From Desulfoluna sp. (GTDB lineage Bacteria > Desulfobacterota > Desulfobacteria > Desulfobacterales > Desulfolunaceae), in the NCBI RefSeq assembly GCF_030145185.1, contig NZ_JAQYWB010000024.1:1-64000 (forward strand): a stretch of DNA of 64,000 nucleotides, read 5' to 3'. The position numbers and the translations under genes were made by a program. Below are positions 19,519 to 27,824 of this stretch, one piece after another. Below the pieces are notes generated by a model. It made no database searches. It was not told the origin of the DNA and saw only the letters and a list, made by a program, of their open reading frames with translations. Each line of letters opens with the position of its first letter. The stretch's first letter is position 1.

Positions 19519-19845
19519 ATGGACTTAAAAGCGATCGGAGAAGATCTTGGCTTGGAAGAGAGCGAATTCCTTGAAATCGTTGAACTCTTCCTGGAAACAG
19601 CAGACATAGATATCGACCGTCTGAAACAAGCCATCATAAGCGGCGACCGGCAAACCCTGACCGAAGCCGCGCACTCCCTGAAAGGGTCTGCCGGGAACTT
19701 GGGGTTTACGGAAATCTATCGACTCTCCAAAGAGATCGAAGCCGCGGTCCGTGAAAATACCCTGGATAGCCTGGGCCCCGTCATGGAAGCCATTGAGGCA
19801 TTCAAGGTGGGTATCCAGAAGGCTCTGGAGACCCGTACAACCTGA
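19519..19845 (+). CDS. Histidine phosphotransfer (Hpt) protein
   Basis: Single-domain phosphorelay protein of 108 residues. The phosphoaccepting His is in EAAHSLKGSAGNLGF (His about 52) within a four-helix bundle. Hpt proteins relay phosphate between hybrid kinases and receivers. The hybrid kinase at 39544-44301 ends with two receivers and lacks its own Hpt domain, so it is a candidate partner; that pairing is inference. The gene opens an operon with a receiver-phosphatase and an RsbW-like kinase. Confidence 0.88.
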   Translation: MDLKAIGEDLGLEESEFLEIVELFLETADIDIDRLKQAIISGDRQTLTEAAHSLKGSAGNLGFTEIYRLSKEIEAAVRENTLDSLGPVMEAIEAFKVGIQKALETRTT

Positions 19846-19887
19846 CCACGCCCCCCGGCACATCGTCCATACCCGATGAGGTGATCC

Positions 19888-21003
19888 ATGTCCCCAAGCT
19901 TCACCATCCTGGTCGCCGACGACAACCCTGTAAACCGCGCAATGATGTCCAAAACGCTCCAAAAAGAGGGGTACCGGATTGTCACGGCCGACTCGGGAAA
20001 AAGAGCCCGACAAATGGCGACGGCGGAGCCTCCGGACCTCATTCTTCTGGATATCTGCATGCCAGGCGAGAGCGGATTTGATGTGATCAAACATTTTAAA
20101 TCCAATGCCCGCACCGCCTCCATTCCGGTGATTTTCCTCACCGCCCTCTCCGATGTCGACTCCAAGGTCGAGGGCTTCAACCTGGGAGCCGTCGACTACA
20201 TCACCAAACCCTTTCACCCCCAGGAGGTCTCCGCACGCGTCAGCCTCCACCTGAAACTCTCCATCGCCACCAACTCCCTCATCAACAGCCAGGCCGAGAA
20301 ACTCCGCCAGCTCACCGAAGCCCAGACATCCTTCCTCATCACCCCGGAGCAGGAACCTGGGGCTCATTTCGGGGTCCACTACATGGCTCTCCACGAAGCC
20401 GGGGGTGACTTTTATGATGTCCTTCACATTTCAGAAGACATCTACGGTTATTTTGTCGCCGATTTCTCTGGACACGACATCAGCACCGGCTACCTGACCT
20501 CCTCGGTCAAAGGGCTTTTAAAACAGAACTGCACCCAGATCTACACCCCCATGGAGAGCATGAACCTCATCAACGGCGTCCTGGTGGAGATCCTGCCTGC
20601 TGAAAAATACCTCACCGCCTGCTACGCACGGTTAAACCGCCGAAAACGCGTGATGGAGATCGTCTTCGCCGGTCACCCCCCGGTCTGCTACGTCCCCGCG
20701 GACGCCCCTGCCCGGCTCATCGGAGCCGAAGGGGACCCCATGGGCATCTTCAAAAGCACCCTGTTCGGCATCGTCTCCCTATCGGTCTCCGAGGGGGATC
20801 GCGTTTATATCTACACGGACGGCCTGGTAGAGTCTCCCGCCACAAAAAAAATGTGGCACAGCGAAACGGAAAAAATGCTCGACGCGTGTGAAAAGGGCCG
20901 CTCGGTTCCCATCGAGCAGGCCCCGCGCACCGTATCTGACCATCTCTGTCCCAACCGGGAAACCCAGGAAGACGACATGGTCATCCTCGCCATGGAGATC
21001 TGA
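19888..21003 (+). CDS. Response regulator with PP2C/SpoIIE phosphatase output (RsbU-like)
   Basis: A 371-residue protein. The receiver domain (1-125) shows the acidic pair VADDN, the phosphoacceptor Asp in LILLDICMPG (about 55) and the conserved Lys in YITKPF (about 107). A short helical linker leads to a PP2C/SpoIIE phosphatase domain (about 160-371) with metal Asp residues in EAGGDFYDV, DFSGHD, YTDG and EDDMV. Such proteins dephosphorylate anti-sigma-factor antagonists. The next gene encodes a RsbW-type kinase, but no STAS antagonist gene is adjacent. Confidence 0.9.
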   Translation: MSPSFTILVADDNPVNRAMMSKTLQKEGYRIVTADSGKRARQMATAEPPDLILLDICMPGESGFDVIKHFKSNARTASIPVIFLTALSDVDSKVEGFNLGAVDYITKPFHPQEVSARVSLHLKLSIATNSLINSQAEKLRQLTEAQTSFLITPEQEPGAHFGVHYMALHEAGGDFYDVLHISEDIYGYFVADFSGHDISTGYLTSSVKGLLKQNCTQIYTPMESMNLINGVLVEILPAEKYLTACYARLNRRKRVMEIVFAGHPPVCYVPADAPARLIGAEGDPMGIFKSTLFGIVSLSVSEGDRVYIYTDGLVESPATKKMWHSETEKMLDACEKGRSVPIEQAPRTVSDHLCPNRETQEDDMVILAMEI

Positions 21004-21008
21004 TACTT

Positions 21009-21425
21009 ATGGAACCGTTCTCCCTGAAAAAAATGCCCGATGGCCTGGAAATTAGGATGAAGCCCTCCCTCATCCTGGTGGACCGCGCCGTGGAAGAGGT
21101 CAAGACGTTCTGCAGGCAGCGCGACCTCTCCCTCTCTCTTTTTGCCATCATCATCACCATGCGGGAAGGCCTCACCAACACCATCCGGCATGGATCGGTC
21201 CTCTGCCCCGATGACCCGATTCGGTTCTCCCTTCTCCTCGACGAAAACACCCTGCAGATGGAATTTGAGGATCAGGGTCCAGGATTTGACTGGCAAGCCA
21301 CGATCAAAAAAAAACGAGCCACAAATTCTGAAGGAGGGCGCGGTCTTGAGATCATACAAAAATATTGCCACACCATGGTTTACAGCCAGCGGGGCAACCA
21401 TCTCCACATTACCCTCCATATTTGA
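21009..21425 (+). CDS. RsbW-like serine kinase / anti-sigma ATP-binding protein
   Basis: A 138-residue single GHKL ATPase domain with the N-box (MREGLTNTIRHGS), G1 box (EDQGPGFDW) and G2 box (EGGRGLEIIQKY). Members phosphorylate STAS antagonists or bind a sigma factor. It starts five bases after the phosphatase stop, so the pair forms a partner-switching module whose target protein must be encoded elsewhere. Confidence 0.85.
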   Translation: MEPFSLKKMPDGLEIRMKPSLILVDRAVEEVKTFCRQRDLSLSLFAIIITMREGLTNTIRHGSVLCPDDPIRFSLLLDENTLQMEFEDQGPGFDWQATIKKKRATNSEGGRGLEIIQKYCHTMVYSQRGNHLHITLHI

Positions 21426-21492
21426 GGTGAAAATACCATGATACGATGAGATCCATTGAATCACTGACTTTTCGCGATCCCGTCGATTAAGA

Positions 21493-22293
21493 TTGAAAAA
21501 ACGCACACAATTCTCTACCTTTACACCCATGGGACATGTATTTGATTTTCAGGAAGCCGGGCAGTATGCTCAATGGCTTGAAATGGACCGCCACAGCGAT
21601 GCGGCTGAACGCCAGAGCCAGCTGATGATAAAGCTCATCAACCCGGCTTATGGGGACCGGCTGCTGGATATCGGCTGCGGCACGGGGGTTACCCTTGCCG
21701 GCATGGATCGCATGAAACCGGGCCTGGATCTCACCGGCCTGGATGCCTCCACCTACATGCTTGATATCGCAGGTAAAAAATTAAGAAATCGCGCCGAGCT
21801 CTTCAAAGGCAATGCCGAAGCCCTCCCTTTTGAGGACAACGCCTTCAATTTTGCCGTCCTGAACCTCACCCTGGAATTTGTCGAATCCCCGGAAAAAGCC
21901 ATCGCTGAAGCGGCCCGCGTGGCCAAAGATCGCCTCTATATCGGTTTTTTCAATCGACTGTCCCTGGGAGCCGTTCCCTCCCTTGGCAAAGGACTCCACG
22001 GCAACACGGTCTATTCGAAAGCGCACTTTCTCTCCACATGGGAGGTACGGCAACTGATTCGAGGACTTCTGGGCAAAGTCCCCATCTCCTCGCGGACCAT
22101 CACCTACCACCCGCCCGCCGGCGGACGCCTCATCGGGCGTCTCTTTCGCCGTCTGCCCTACGGGGCCTACACGGGTATGTCCATCAGCCTGGTCCCCCGG
22201 TTCACGACCCGTCCCTTATCACTGTTTGCCGAAAAAACCCTGTCGCAAAACATGAGCATCGGGGAACAGTTTTTTAAACCCGATCCCCAGTAA
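21493..22293 (+). CDS. Class I SAM-dependent methyltransferase
   Basis: The protein has the Rossmann motif LLDIGCGTGVTLAGMDRMKPGLDLTGLD (split across about 54-82) and the post-motifs NAEALPFEDNAFNFAVLNLTLEF. This is the UbiE/COQ5-like or Methyltransf_11 pattern. The substrate is unknown; the following genes for quinone-type prenylation and decarboxylation make a quinone methylation possible but unproven. The start is uncertain: TTG at 21493 gives 266 residues and ATG at 21529 gives 254; neither has a strong ribosome site. Confidence 0.72.
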   Translation: MKKRTQFSTFTPMGHVFDFQEAGQYAQWLEMDRHSDAAERQSQLMIKLINPAYGDRLLDIGCGTGVTLAGMDRMKPGLDLTGLDASTYMLDIAGKKLRNRAELFKGNAEALPFEDNAFNFAVLNLTLEFVESPEKAIAEAARVAKDRLYIGFFNRLSLGAVPSLGKGLHGNTVYSKAHFLSTWEVRQLIRGLLGKVPISSRTITYHPPAGGRLIGRLFRRLPYGAYTGMSISLVPRFTTRPLSLFAEKTLSQNMSIGEQFFKPDPQ

Positions 22294-22319
22294 AACCGGA
22301 GAGGTCCCAGGAGCCCATC

Positions 22320-23348
22320 ATGGTCGAAGCCCTGCTGTATGAACGGTTGGAAAAAAATGCGGTCCGCTGCAACCTTTGCAGCCACCGCTGCACTATTAAA
22401 GAGGGAAGACGGGGGCGATGCAGCGTTCGCGAAAACCAGGGCGGCACCCTCATCTCCCTGGTCTACGGCCGATTGGTGGCCGCCGCGTCCGACCCCGTAG
22501 AAAAAAAACCAATCTGGCATCTGGCCCCAGGGAGTCTCTCTTTTTCAGTCGCCTCCGTGGGCTGCAACTTCAGCTGCAGCTTCTGCCAGAACGCCGACAT
22601 CTCCCAACTCGCCCCGGACGAAAACGACCCAACAGGCATCACCGCCACCCCAGAGTCTGTGGTGGACCAGGCCCTCGCCGCAGGCGCACGCAGCATTGCC
22701 TTTACCTACACCGAGCCCACGGTGGCCTTTGAGTTTGTCCTCGACACGGCCCGCCTTGCCAGAGAAAAAGGACTCTTCACCATCCTGGTCACCAACGGCT
22801 ACCTGACCTTTGAGGCCATCGACCTGCTGGCCCCCTATCTCACCTGTGCCAACGTCGACCTGAAAGCCTTCACCCACGATTTCTACAAACGCTACTGCCG
22901 TGCCTCCCTGGAACCGGTGAAAGACGCCATCCTCTATCTCAAGCAGAAAGGGGTCTTTCTCGAGATCACCACCCTTCTCATCCCAGACCTCAATGACAGC
23001 ATGGACGAAATCGACCAGATCGCCCGATTTATCGCCAGCGGGACAGGTCCCGACACCCCCTGGCACCTCAGCCGATTCTACCCCACCTACCGCATGACCG
23101 ATCGTCCACCCACGCCCATGGAAACCATCCTCATGGCACGAGATATTGGCATCAAAGCCGGATTGCGCTATGTATACACGGGCAACCTCCCGGAGAACAC
23201 GGGGGAAAACACCTTCTGTTACGGCTGCGGCCGAGCGGTGATCCAACGATCGGGCTACCGTCTTGTTACCGTGGATATCAAGGACAACCGCTGCATCTTC
23301 TGCGGCACCTACATTGACGGTATTGATATTGATGGACAGACTTCGTAA
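22320..23348 (+). CDS. amrS: AmrS-like radical SAM enzyme (AmmeMemoRadiSam type)
   Basis: A 342-residue protein. Near the N-terminus is a Cys cluster (CNLCSHRC...CSVRE), then the radical SAM motif CNFSCSFC (CX3CX2C, about 81-88), and a C-terminal pair of CxxC motifs (CYGCG, CIFCG). This layout matches the AmrS family, usually found with AMMECR1 (AmrA) and Memo (AmrB) genes, which are absent here. The start follows AGGAG. It overlaps the UbiA-type gene by 17 bases, which places it in the quinone-type operon. Confidence 0.85.
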   Translation: MVEALLYERLEKNAVRCNLCSHRCTIKEGRRGRCSVRENQGGTLISLVYGRLVAAASDPVEKKPIWHLAPGSLSFSVASVGCNFSCSFCQNADISQLAPDENDPTGITATPESVVDQALAAGARSIAFTYTEPTVAFEFVLDTARLAREKGLFTILVTNGYLTFEAIDLLAPYLTCANVDLKAFTHDFYKRYCRASLEPVKDAILYLKQKGVFLEITTLLIPDLNDSMDEIDQIARFIASGTGPDTPWHLSRFYPTYRMTDRPPTPMETILMARDIGIKAGLRYVYTGNLPENTGENTFCYGCGRAVIQRSGYRLVTVDIKDNRCIFCGTYIDGIDIDGQTS

Positions 23349-24252
23349 TCGGCTCAAAGCGGCCCTGGCCACCCCTTTTGCCGCAAAAATCAAAGAGACC
23401 CTCCTCGTTTACGGGCGCATGATCAAGTTCAGCCACACCATCTTCGCCCTCCCCTTTGCCCTCTCCGCCGTGGTTCTGGCCACCCTCGAAGCCCCCTTAA
23501 CGGTTGGAAAGCTGTTCTGGATTCTCGTGGCCATGGTGGGCGCCCGAACAGCCGCCATGGGCGTCAACCGCATCGTGGATGCGGACATCGATGAGAGCAA
23601 CCCACGGACCGCCATGCGAGCGATCCCCAAAGGGGAGATCGGGAAAAAAGAGGCGTGGCTCGTGGTGGCTGGGGCCGCAGGGCTCTTCATCTTCGCCGCG
23701 TGGATGCTCAGCCCCTTGTGCTTCAAGCTCTCGGTTCCCGTCCTGATCCTCCTCTGTGCCTACTCCTTTACCAAACGCTTTACCTGGCTCTGCCATATCT
23801 ATTTGGGTTTTTCCATCTCCCTGGCCCCCTTAGGCGCCTGGATCGCCATGACCGGCGGGTTCTCCTGGAACATCCTCGTCCTCTCCCTGGCTCTGCTTAC
23901 CTACATCGCCGGGTTTGACATCCTCTACGCCTGCCAGGACAGCGACTTCGACCGGGAAAAAGGGCTCCACTCCATCCCGGCAAATCTCGGCGTCAAAAAA
24001 GCGATGCAGATCTCCACCGGCATCCACACCGCCACCTTCGGCCTCATGCTCCTGCTCTGGCCCCTCTTTCGCCTGGGCTGGCCCTACGGCCTGGCCGTGG
24101 GCCTCATCGGCGTCCTTCTCGTGGTGGAACACAAACTCGTTAAGCCCGACGACCTCACCCACGTCAACATCGCCTTCTTCCACATGAACAGCCTCATTTC
24201 CCTGGTGCTCTTCGCGGGCATCCTCATCGGGCGCCTCACAGGAACCGTATAA
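23332..24252 (+). CDS. UbiA-family prenyltransferase, probably MqnP
   Basis: Integral membrane prenyltransferase of 306 residues with 8-9 hydrophobic helices. The first Asp-rich motif is NRIVDADIDESNPRT and the second YACQDSDFDREKGLHSIP. Both match 4-hydroxybenzoate-polyprenyltransferase-like enzymes of the futalosine menaquinone route (MqnP). UbiX- and UbiD-type genes follow, the usual partners MqnM and MqnL. The ATG at 23332 overlaps the end of amrS. Confidence 0.87.
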   Translation: MDRLRNRLKAALATPFAAKIKETLLVYGRMIKFSHTIFALPFALSAVVLATLEAPLTVGKLFWILVAMVGARTAAMGVNRIVDADIDESNPRTAMRAIPKGEIGKKEAWLVVAGAAGLFIFAAWMLSPLCFKLSVPVLILLCAYSFTKRFTWLCHIYLGFSISLAPLGAWIAMTGGFSWNILVLSLALLTYIAGFDILYACQDSDFDREKGLHSIPANLGVKKAMQISTGIHTATFGLMLLLWPLFRLGWPYGLAVGLIGVLLVVEHKLVKPDDLTHVNIAFFHMNSLISLVLFAGILIGRLTGTV

Positions 24253-24253
24253 C

Positions 24254-24850
24254 ATGGCTCGCATCGTCACCGCCTTCACCGGGGCCTCCGGTGCCCTCTA
24301 TGGGCTTCGGCTGGTCAAAGCCTTGGCCGAAGCCGTTACCGAGATCGATCTCATCGCCTCAAAAGCGGCCCTGATCGTGGCCAAAGAGGAGCTGGGGCTC
24401 TCAGCAGAAGCGTTTATAGAGACCCTCCACGCGCTCGTCCGGTCAACCTCCGGCTCCACCCTCCACCTCCACGAAGTCAACGACTTCACCGCGGGCCCCG
24501 CCAGTGGCTCCTGCCCGGTGGACGCCATGGTGGTCGTCCCCTGCACCATGGCCACCCTGGCCGCCATCGCCACCGGATGCGGCAGTAACCTCATCCACCG
24601 GGCCGCCGACGTCACCTTAAAAGAAAAGCGCCCCCTGGTCCTCGTCCCCCGGGAGATGCCCTACAACCTCATCCACCTCAAAAACATGACCGCCGCAGCC
24701 GAAGCTGGCGCCACCCTCCTGCCCGCGTCACCGGCCTTCTATTCCAGACCCCAGACCCTGGAAGCCCTGGCCGATACCGTGGTGGCACGCATATTGGACC
24801 ACATCGGCGTCACCCCGGCCGCAGACCTGGTGCCAAGGTGGAAGGGATAA
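24254..24850 (+). CDS. ubiX: UbiX-family flavin prenyltransferase
   Basis: A 198-residue enzyme that makes prenylated FMN, the cofactor of UbiD decarboxylases. It shows the FMN site (VTAFTGASGALYGLRL), the CTMATLAAIATGCGSNL segment and the C-terminal REMPYNLIHLKNM motif. It begins one base after the UbiA-type stop. A repeat element starts directly after its stop codon. Confidence 0.93.
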   Translation: MARIVTAFTGASGALYGLRLVKALAEAVTEIDLIASKAALIVAKEELGLSAEAFIETLHALVRSTSGSTLHLHEVNDFTAGPASGSCPVDAMVVVPCTMATLAAIATGCGSNLIHRAADVTLKEKRPLVLVPREMPYNLIHLKNMTAAAEAGATLLPASPAFYSRPQTLEALADTVVARILDHIGVTPAADLVPRWKG

Positions 24851-25009
24851 AAAAACAGCCTCCGGCGGCGAGGTGAGCCACCTCGAAAGCGGATTGCGAA
24901 TGCTCCCGCCCCTCGTTCCTCGGGTCGATCACATTCGCTGCGGGCTTCGCTCATAAACAACACCTTTGATTTCCCGTAGCAAAAAGCGACCCACCGGAGG
25001 CCTTTTTTT
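24849..25009 (+). repeat. Dispersed repeat, copy 1 (after ubiX)
   Basis: The left end is A6-CAGCCTCCGGCGGC, fused to the ubiX stop; the right end is CCACCGGAGGCC-T7. Inside are a GAGGTGAGCCACCTC palindrome and a GCGAATGC / CACATTCGC pair. The right end also carries the Shine-Dalgarno and TTG of the next gene. Confidence 0.8.
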
Positions 25010-25499
25010 GAAAAAACCGACAGAAAAAGCAGTCAAACTACTCAACCACGCACACATCATGACCCTGGCCACGTCCTGTAACGGAAAACCCTGGGCGGCA
25101 GCGGTGTATTATGTGGCGTACAAGGGGAGCCTCTACTTTTTTTCGAGCCCGGAGGCCCGGCACATTCTGGAGGGGGAAGGGGAAGCAGCTGCGGCCACGG
25201 TCCATGAGAACCCGTTTCATTTTCAGGAGATCGAAGGTCTGCAAATGGAAGGAGAAATCACAAAGGCAGGGTTAACGCCTACGGCCATGGCGGCTTTTTC
25301 CCGGTATGTGAAACGCTTTCCCTTTTTAAAGGACCTTTTCGCGTTGAAGAATCTGGGCAGCCTGGCCGGATTTCTTGCCGCCGGCAAACCAAAATGGTAC
25401 CGGTTTACCCCGGAAACCGTCCTCTACCTGGACAACAGCGAAGGGTTTGGCCACCGTGTGGCCTTGGAACCGGAAGATCTTTTTCCAGATGAGGGATAA
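25008..25499 (+). CDS. Pyridoxamine-phosphate-oxidase-fold flavin-binding protein
   Basis: A 163-residue split-barrel protein of the PNPOx-like FMN-binding superfamily (KLLNHAHIMTLATSCNGKP, then AAAVYYVAYKGSLYFFSS). The substrate is unknown; its place between ubiX and ubiD suggests a flavin- or quinone-related reductase, which is inference. I propose the TTG at 25008, seven bases after GGAGG, since it gives the natural family N-terminus. The Shine-Dalgarno and start are part of the right end of a dispersed repeat, and another copy begins right after the stop. Confidence 0.7.
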   Translation: MKKPTEKAVKLLNHAHIMTLATSCNGKPWAAAVYYVAYKGSLYFFSSPEARHILEGEGEAAAATVHENPFHFQEIEGLQMEGEITKAGLTPTAMAAFSRYVKRFPFLKDLFALKNLGSLAGFLAAGKPKWYRFTPETVLYLDNSEGFGHRVALEPEDLFPDEG

Positions 25500-25685
25500 A
25501 AAATGCCTCCGTGAATTGACGCGGAAGCACCGACAGCTCATGCACGTGCGACATCCGTTGTCACCCCTCACCCCTCGCGCGAATGCGGACGCATTTCAGC
25601 CCCGAGTGACGACTCCCGATGCGCATTCGCAAACCCGCTTTCAAGGTGGCGCCACCTTGCCGCCGGAGGCTTCTCTTTTTCTTTT
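25500..25685 (+). repeat. Dispersed repeat, copy 2 (between the flavin-binding gene and ubiD)
   Basis: It begins AAAAATGCCTCCG one base after the stop codon and ends GCCGCCGGAGGC followed by a T-rich run. The right half holds GCGCATTCGC, CCCGCTTTCAAGG and the perfect palindrome AAGGTGGCGCCACCTT, all in reverse order compared with copies 1 and 3. Confidence 0.8.
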
Positions 25686-25718
25686 GTTTGCTTTACCCAA
25701 TATGGAGTTGACCCGAGC

Positions 25719-27557
25719 ATGACCTATGCCAGCATGAGAGAGTGTGTGGAGGACTTGGAGACCCACGGCCACCTGATTCGGATTAAAGAGGAAGTCGACC
25801 CCTATCTGGAGATGGCTGAGATTCACAGGCGCGTTTACGCGGCAGGGGGACCGGCCCTGTTCTTCGAAAAAGTGAAAGGCTCGCCTTTTCCGGCGGTTTC
25901 CAACCTCTTCGGGACCTTGGAGCGCTCTCGGTTTATCTTCCGGCACACCCTGGACCGAGTCGCCCGGCTGGTGGAAGCCAAGGTGGATCCAAAATCCCTT
26001 TTGATGCACCCCATAAAAAATCTCATGCTGCCCTTCGCAGCCACCAAAGCCCTGCCCCGAAAGGTCAAGGACGCTCCGGTGATGGCGTGCACAACCTCCC
26101 TAAGCAAGCTCCCCCAGATCACCTGCTGGCCCGACGACGGCGGTCCCTTTGTGCTGCTGCCCCAGGTCTACTCTGAAGACCCCTCAAGCCCTCATATCTT
26201 ACGGTCCAATCTGGGCATGTACCGCATCCAGCTGGCCGGAAACGACTACGTCCCGGACAAAGAGATCGGCCTTCACTACCAGATCAAACGGGACATCGGC
26301 CGCCACCACGCCCACGCCATCGAAAAAGGGGAGCCCTTGAAAGTCTCCATCTTTGTGGGTGGCCCACCCGCCCACACCTTTGCCGCGGTGATGCCCCTTC
26401 CCGAGAATCTGCCCGAAGTGGCCTTTGCAGGCGCCCTGGCCGGTCGGCGGTTCCACTACGCCAAAGAAAACGGCCACACCCTCTCCGCCGATGCTGATTT
26501 TTGCATCATCGGCACCGTGGACCCAAAAGCCGTAAAGCCTGAAGGCCCCTTCGGCGATCACCTCGGCTATTACAGCCTCACCCACCCCTTTCCCTTTTTG
26601 AAAGTGGAAAAAGTCTACCACCGGAAGGACGCCATCTGGCCCTTTACCGTGGTGGGACGGCCGCCCCAAGAAGATACCAGCTTCGGCGCCCTCATCCACG
26701 AGATCACCGGACCCGCCGTGCCCGACGCCATCCCCGGGGTCTCGGCCATTCACGCCGTGGACGCCGCTGGCGTGCACCCGCTGCTTCTGGCCATCGGCAA
26801 GGAGACCTATGTCCCCTACTGCGAGAATGAGGACAAAAAACCCATGGAGCTCCTCACCCTCTCCAACGCGATTTTTGGTTTCGGTCAGTGCTCCCTGGCC
26901 AAATACCTCTTTATCGTGGCCGAAGGGGATAATCCCCAGCTTGATATCCATGACGAGCGGGCCTTTCTCATCCATCTTCTCGAACGCATGGATTTCACCC
27001 GGGACCTCCATTTCCAGACCCGCACCACCATGGACACCCTGGATTATTCGTCCGACGGCTTAAACGAAGGCTCCAAGGTGGTCTTTGCCGCCGCCGGAGA
27101 AAAAAAACGGGGCCTCACCACCACCCTTCCCACGGGTTTTTTACTACCCGAAGGATTTTCATCCCCGCACCTGGCCCTTCCCGGAGTTATGATGGTCCAG
27201 GCTCCTAACTTCACCGATGAAGCTCAAGGCGAAGCCACCGCCCAACGCCTGGCTGACCACCTTCATGAGACGCCCACCAAGGGCATGGCTCTGGTGGTAC
27301 TCACCGAAGACCCGGCCTTCGCCGCAAAAACGTTAGGCAACTTTCTCTGGACCACCTTTACCCGGTCCAACCCCAGCCACGACATCTACGGCGCCGGCGC
27401 CACCACCATCCACAAACACTGGGGATCCACCGGCCCCCTCATCATCGACGCACGGCTCAAACCCCACCACGCGCCTCCCCTCATCGAAGATCCTGAGATC
27501 TCAAAACGGGTGGACGATCTCTGCCAGAAAGGCGGGTCGTTATATGGGATTGTGTAA
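25719..27557 (+). CDS. UbiD-family decarboxylase, probably MqnL
   Basis: Prenylated-FMN-dependent decarboxylase of 612 residues, the length of MqnL-type members rather than of E. coli UbiD (about 497). Visible features are NLGMYRIQLAGND, the FVGGPPAHTFAAVMPLPE segment and the catalytic EGPFGDHLGYY loop. With UbiA- and UbiX-type proteins it would decarboxylate a prenylated naphthoate in menaquinone formation. A copy of the dispersed repeat lies on each side of the gene. Confidence 0.87.
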   Translation: MTYASMRECVEDLETHGHLIRIKEEVDPYLEMAEIHRRVYAAGGPALFFEKVKGSPFPAVSNLFGTLERSRFIFRHTLDRVARLVEAKVDPKSLLMHPIKNLMLPFAATKALPRKVKDAPVMACTTSLSKLPQITCWPDDGGPFVLLPQVYSEDPSSPHILRSNLGMYRIQLAGNDYVPDKEIGLHYQIKRDIGRHHAHAIEKGEPLKVSIFVGGPPAHTFAAVMPLPENLPEVAFAGALAGRRFHYAKENGHTLSADADFCIIGTVDPKAVKPEGPFGDHLGYYSLTHPFPFLKVEKVYHRKDAIWPFTVVGRPPQEDTSFGALIHEITGPAVPDAIPGVSAIHAVDAAGVHPLLLAIGKETYVPYCENEDKKPMELLTLSNAIFGFGQCSLAKYLFIVAEGDNPQLDIHDERAFLIHLLERMDFTRDLHFQTRTTMDTLDYSSDGLNEGSKVVFAAAGEKKRGLTTTLPTGFLLPEGFSSPHLALPGVMMVQAPNFTDEAQGEATAQRLADHLHETPTKGMALVVLTEDPAFAAKTLGNFLWTTFTRSNPSHDIYGAGATTIHKHWGSTGPLIIDARLKPHHAPPLIEDPEISKRVDDLCQKGGSLYGIV

Positions 27558-27563
27558 AGAGAC

Positions 27564-27669
27564 AAAAAAAGCCTCCGGCGGCAAGGTGGCGCCACCTTGA
27601 AAGCGGGTTTGCGAATGCGATTCGGGTGTCGTTACTCTAGCGACCTTGCGTCCGCATTCGTGCTGCGTG
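27564..27669 (+). repeat. Dispersed repeat, copy 3 (after ubiD)
   Basis: A7-GCCTCCGGCGGC leads into the perfect 16-bp palindrome AAGGTGGCGCCACCTT, then GAAAGCGGGTTTGCGAATGCG and the complementary CGTCCGCATTCG. It begins six bases after the ubiD stop codon. The right terminal GGAGGC end is missing. Confidence 0.8.
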
Positions 27670-27824
27670 TGACACGATGCATCGTTCATCACGATTACGT
27701 GAGCTGTTAGAAATTACACATCAACTCAGATGCTCTCTCGTTCCCAGGCAAAGCCTGAAAAGCATCCAGTAAATCTATGGATCGCCACCTTTGCCTTCCC
27801 CCCCATCTGTGATAAAAAGCCCCT

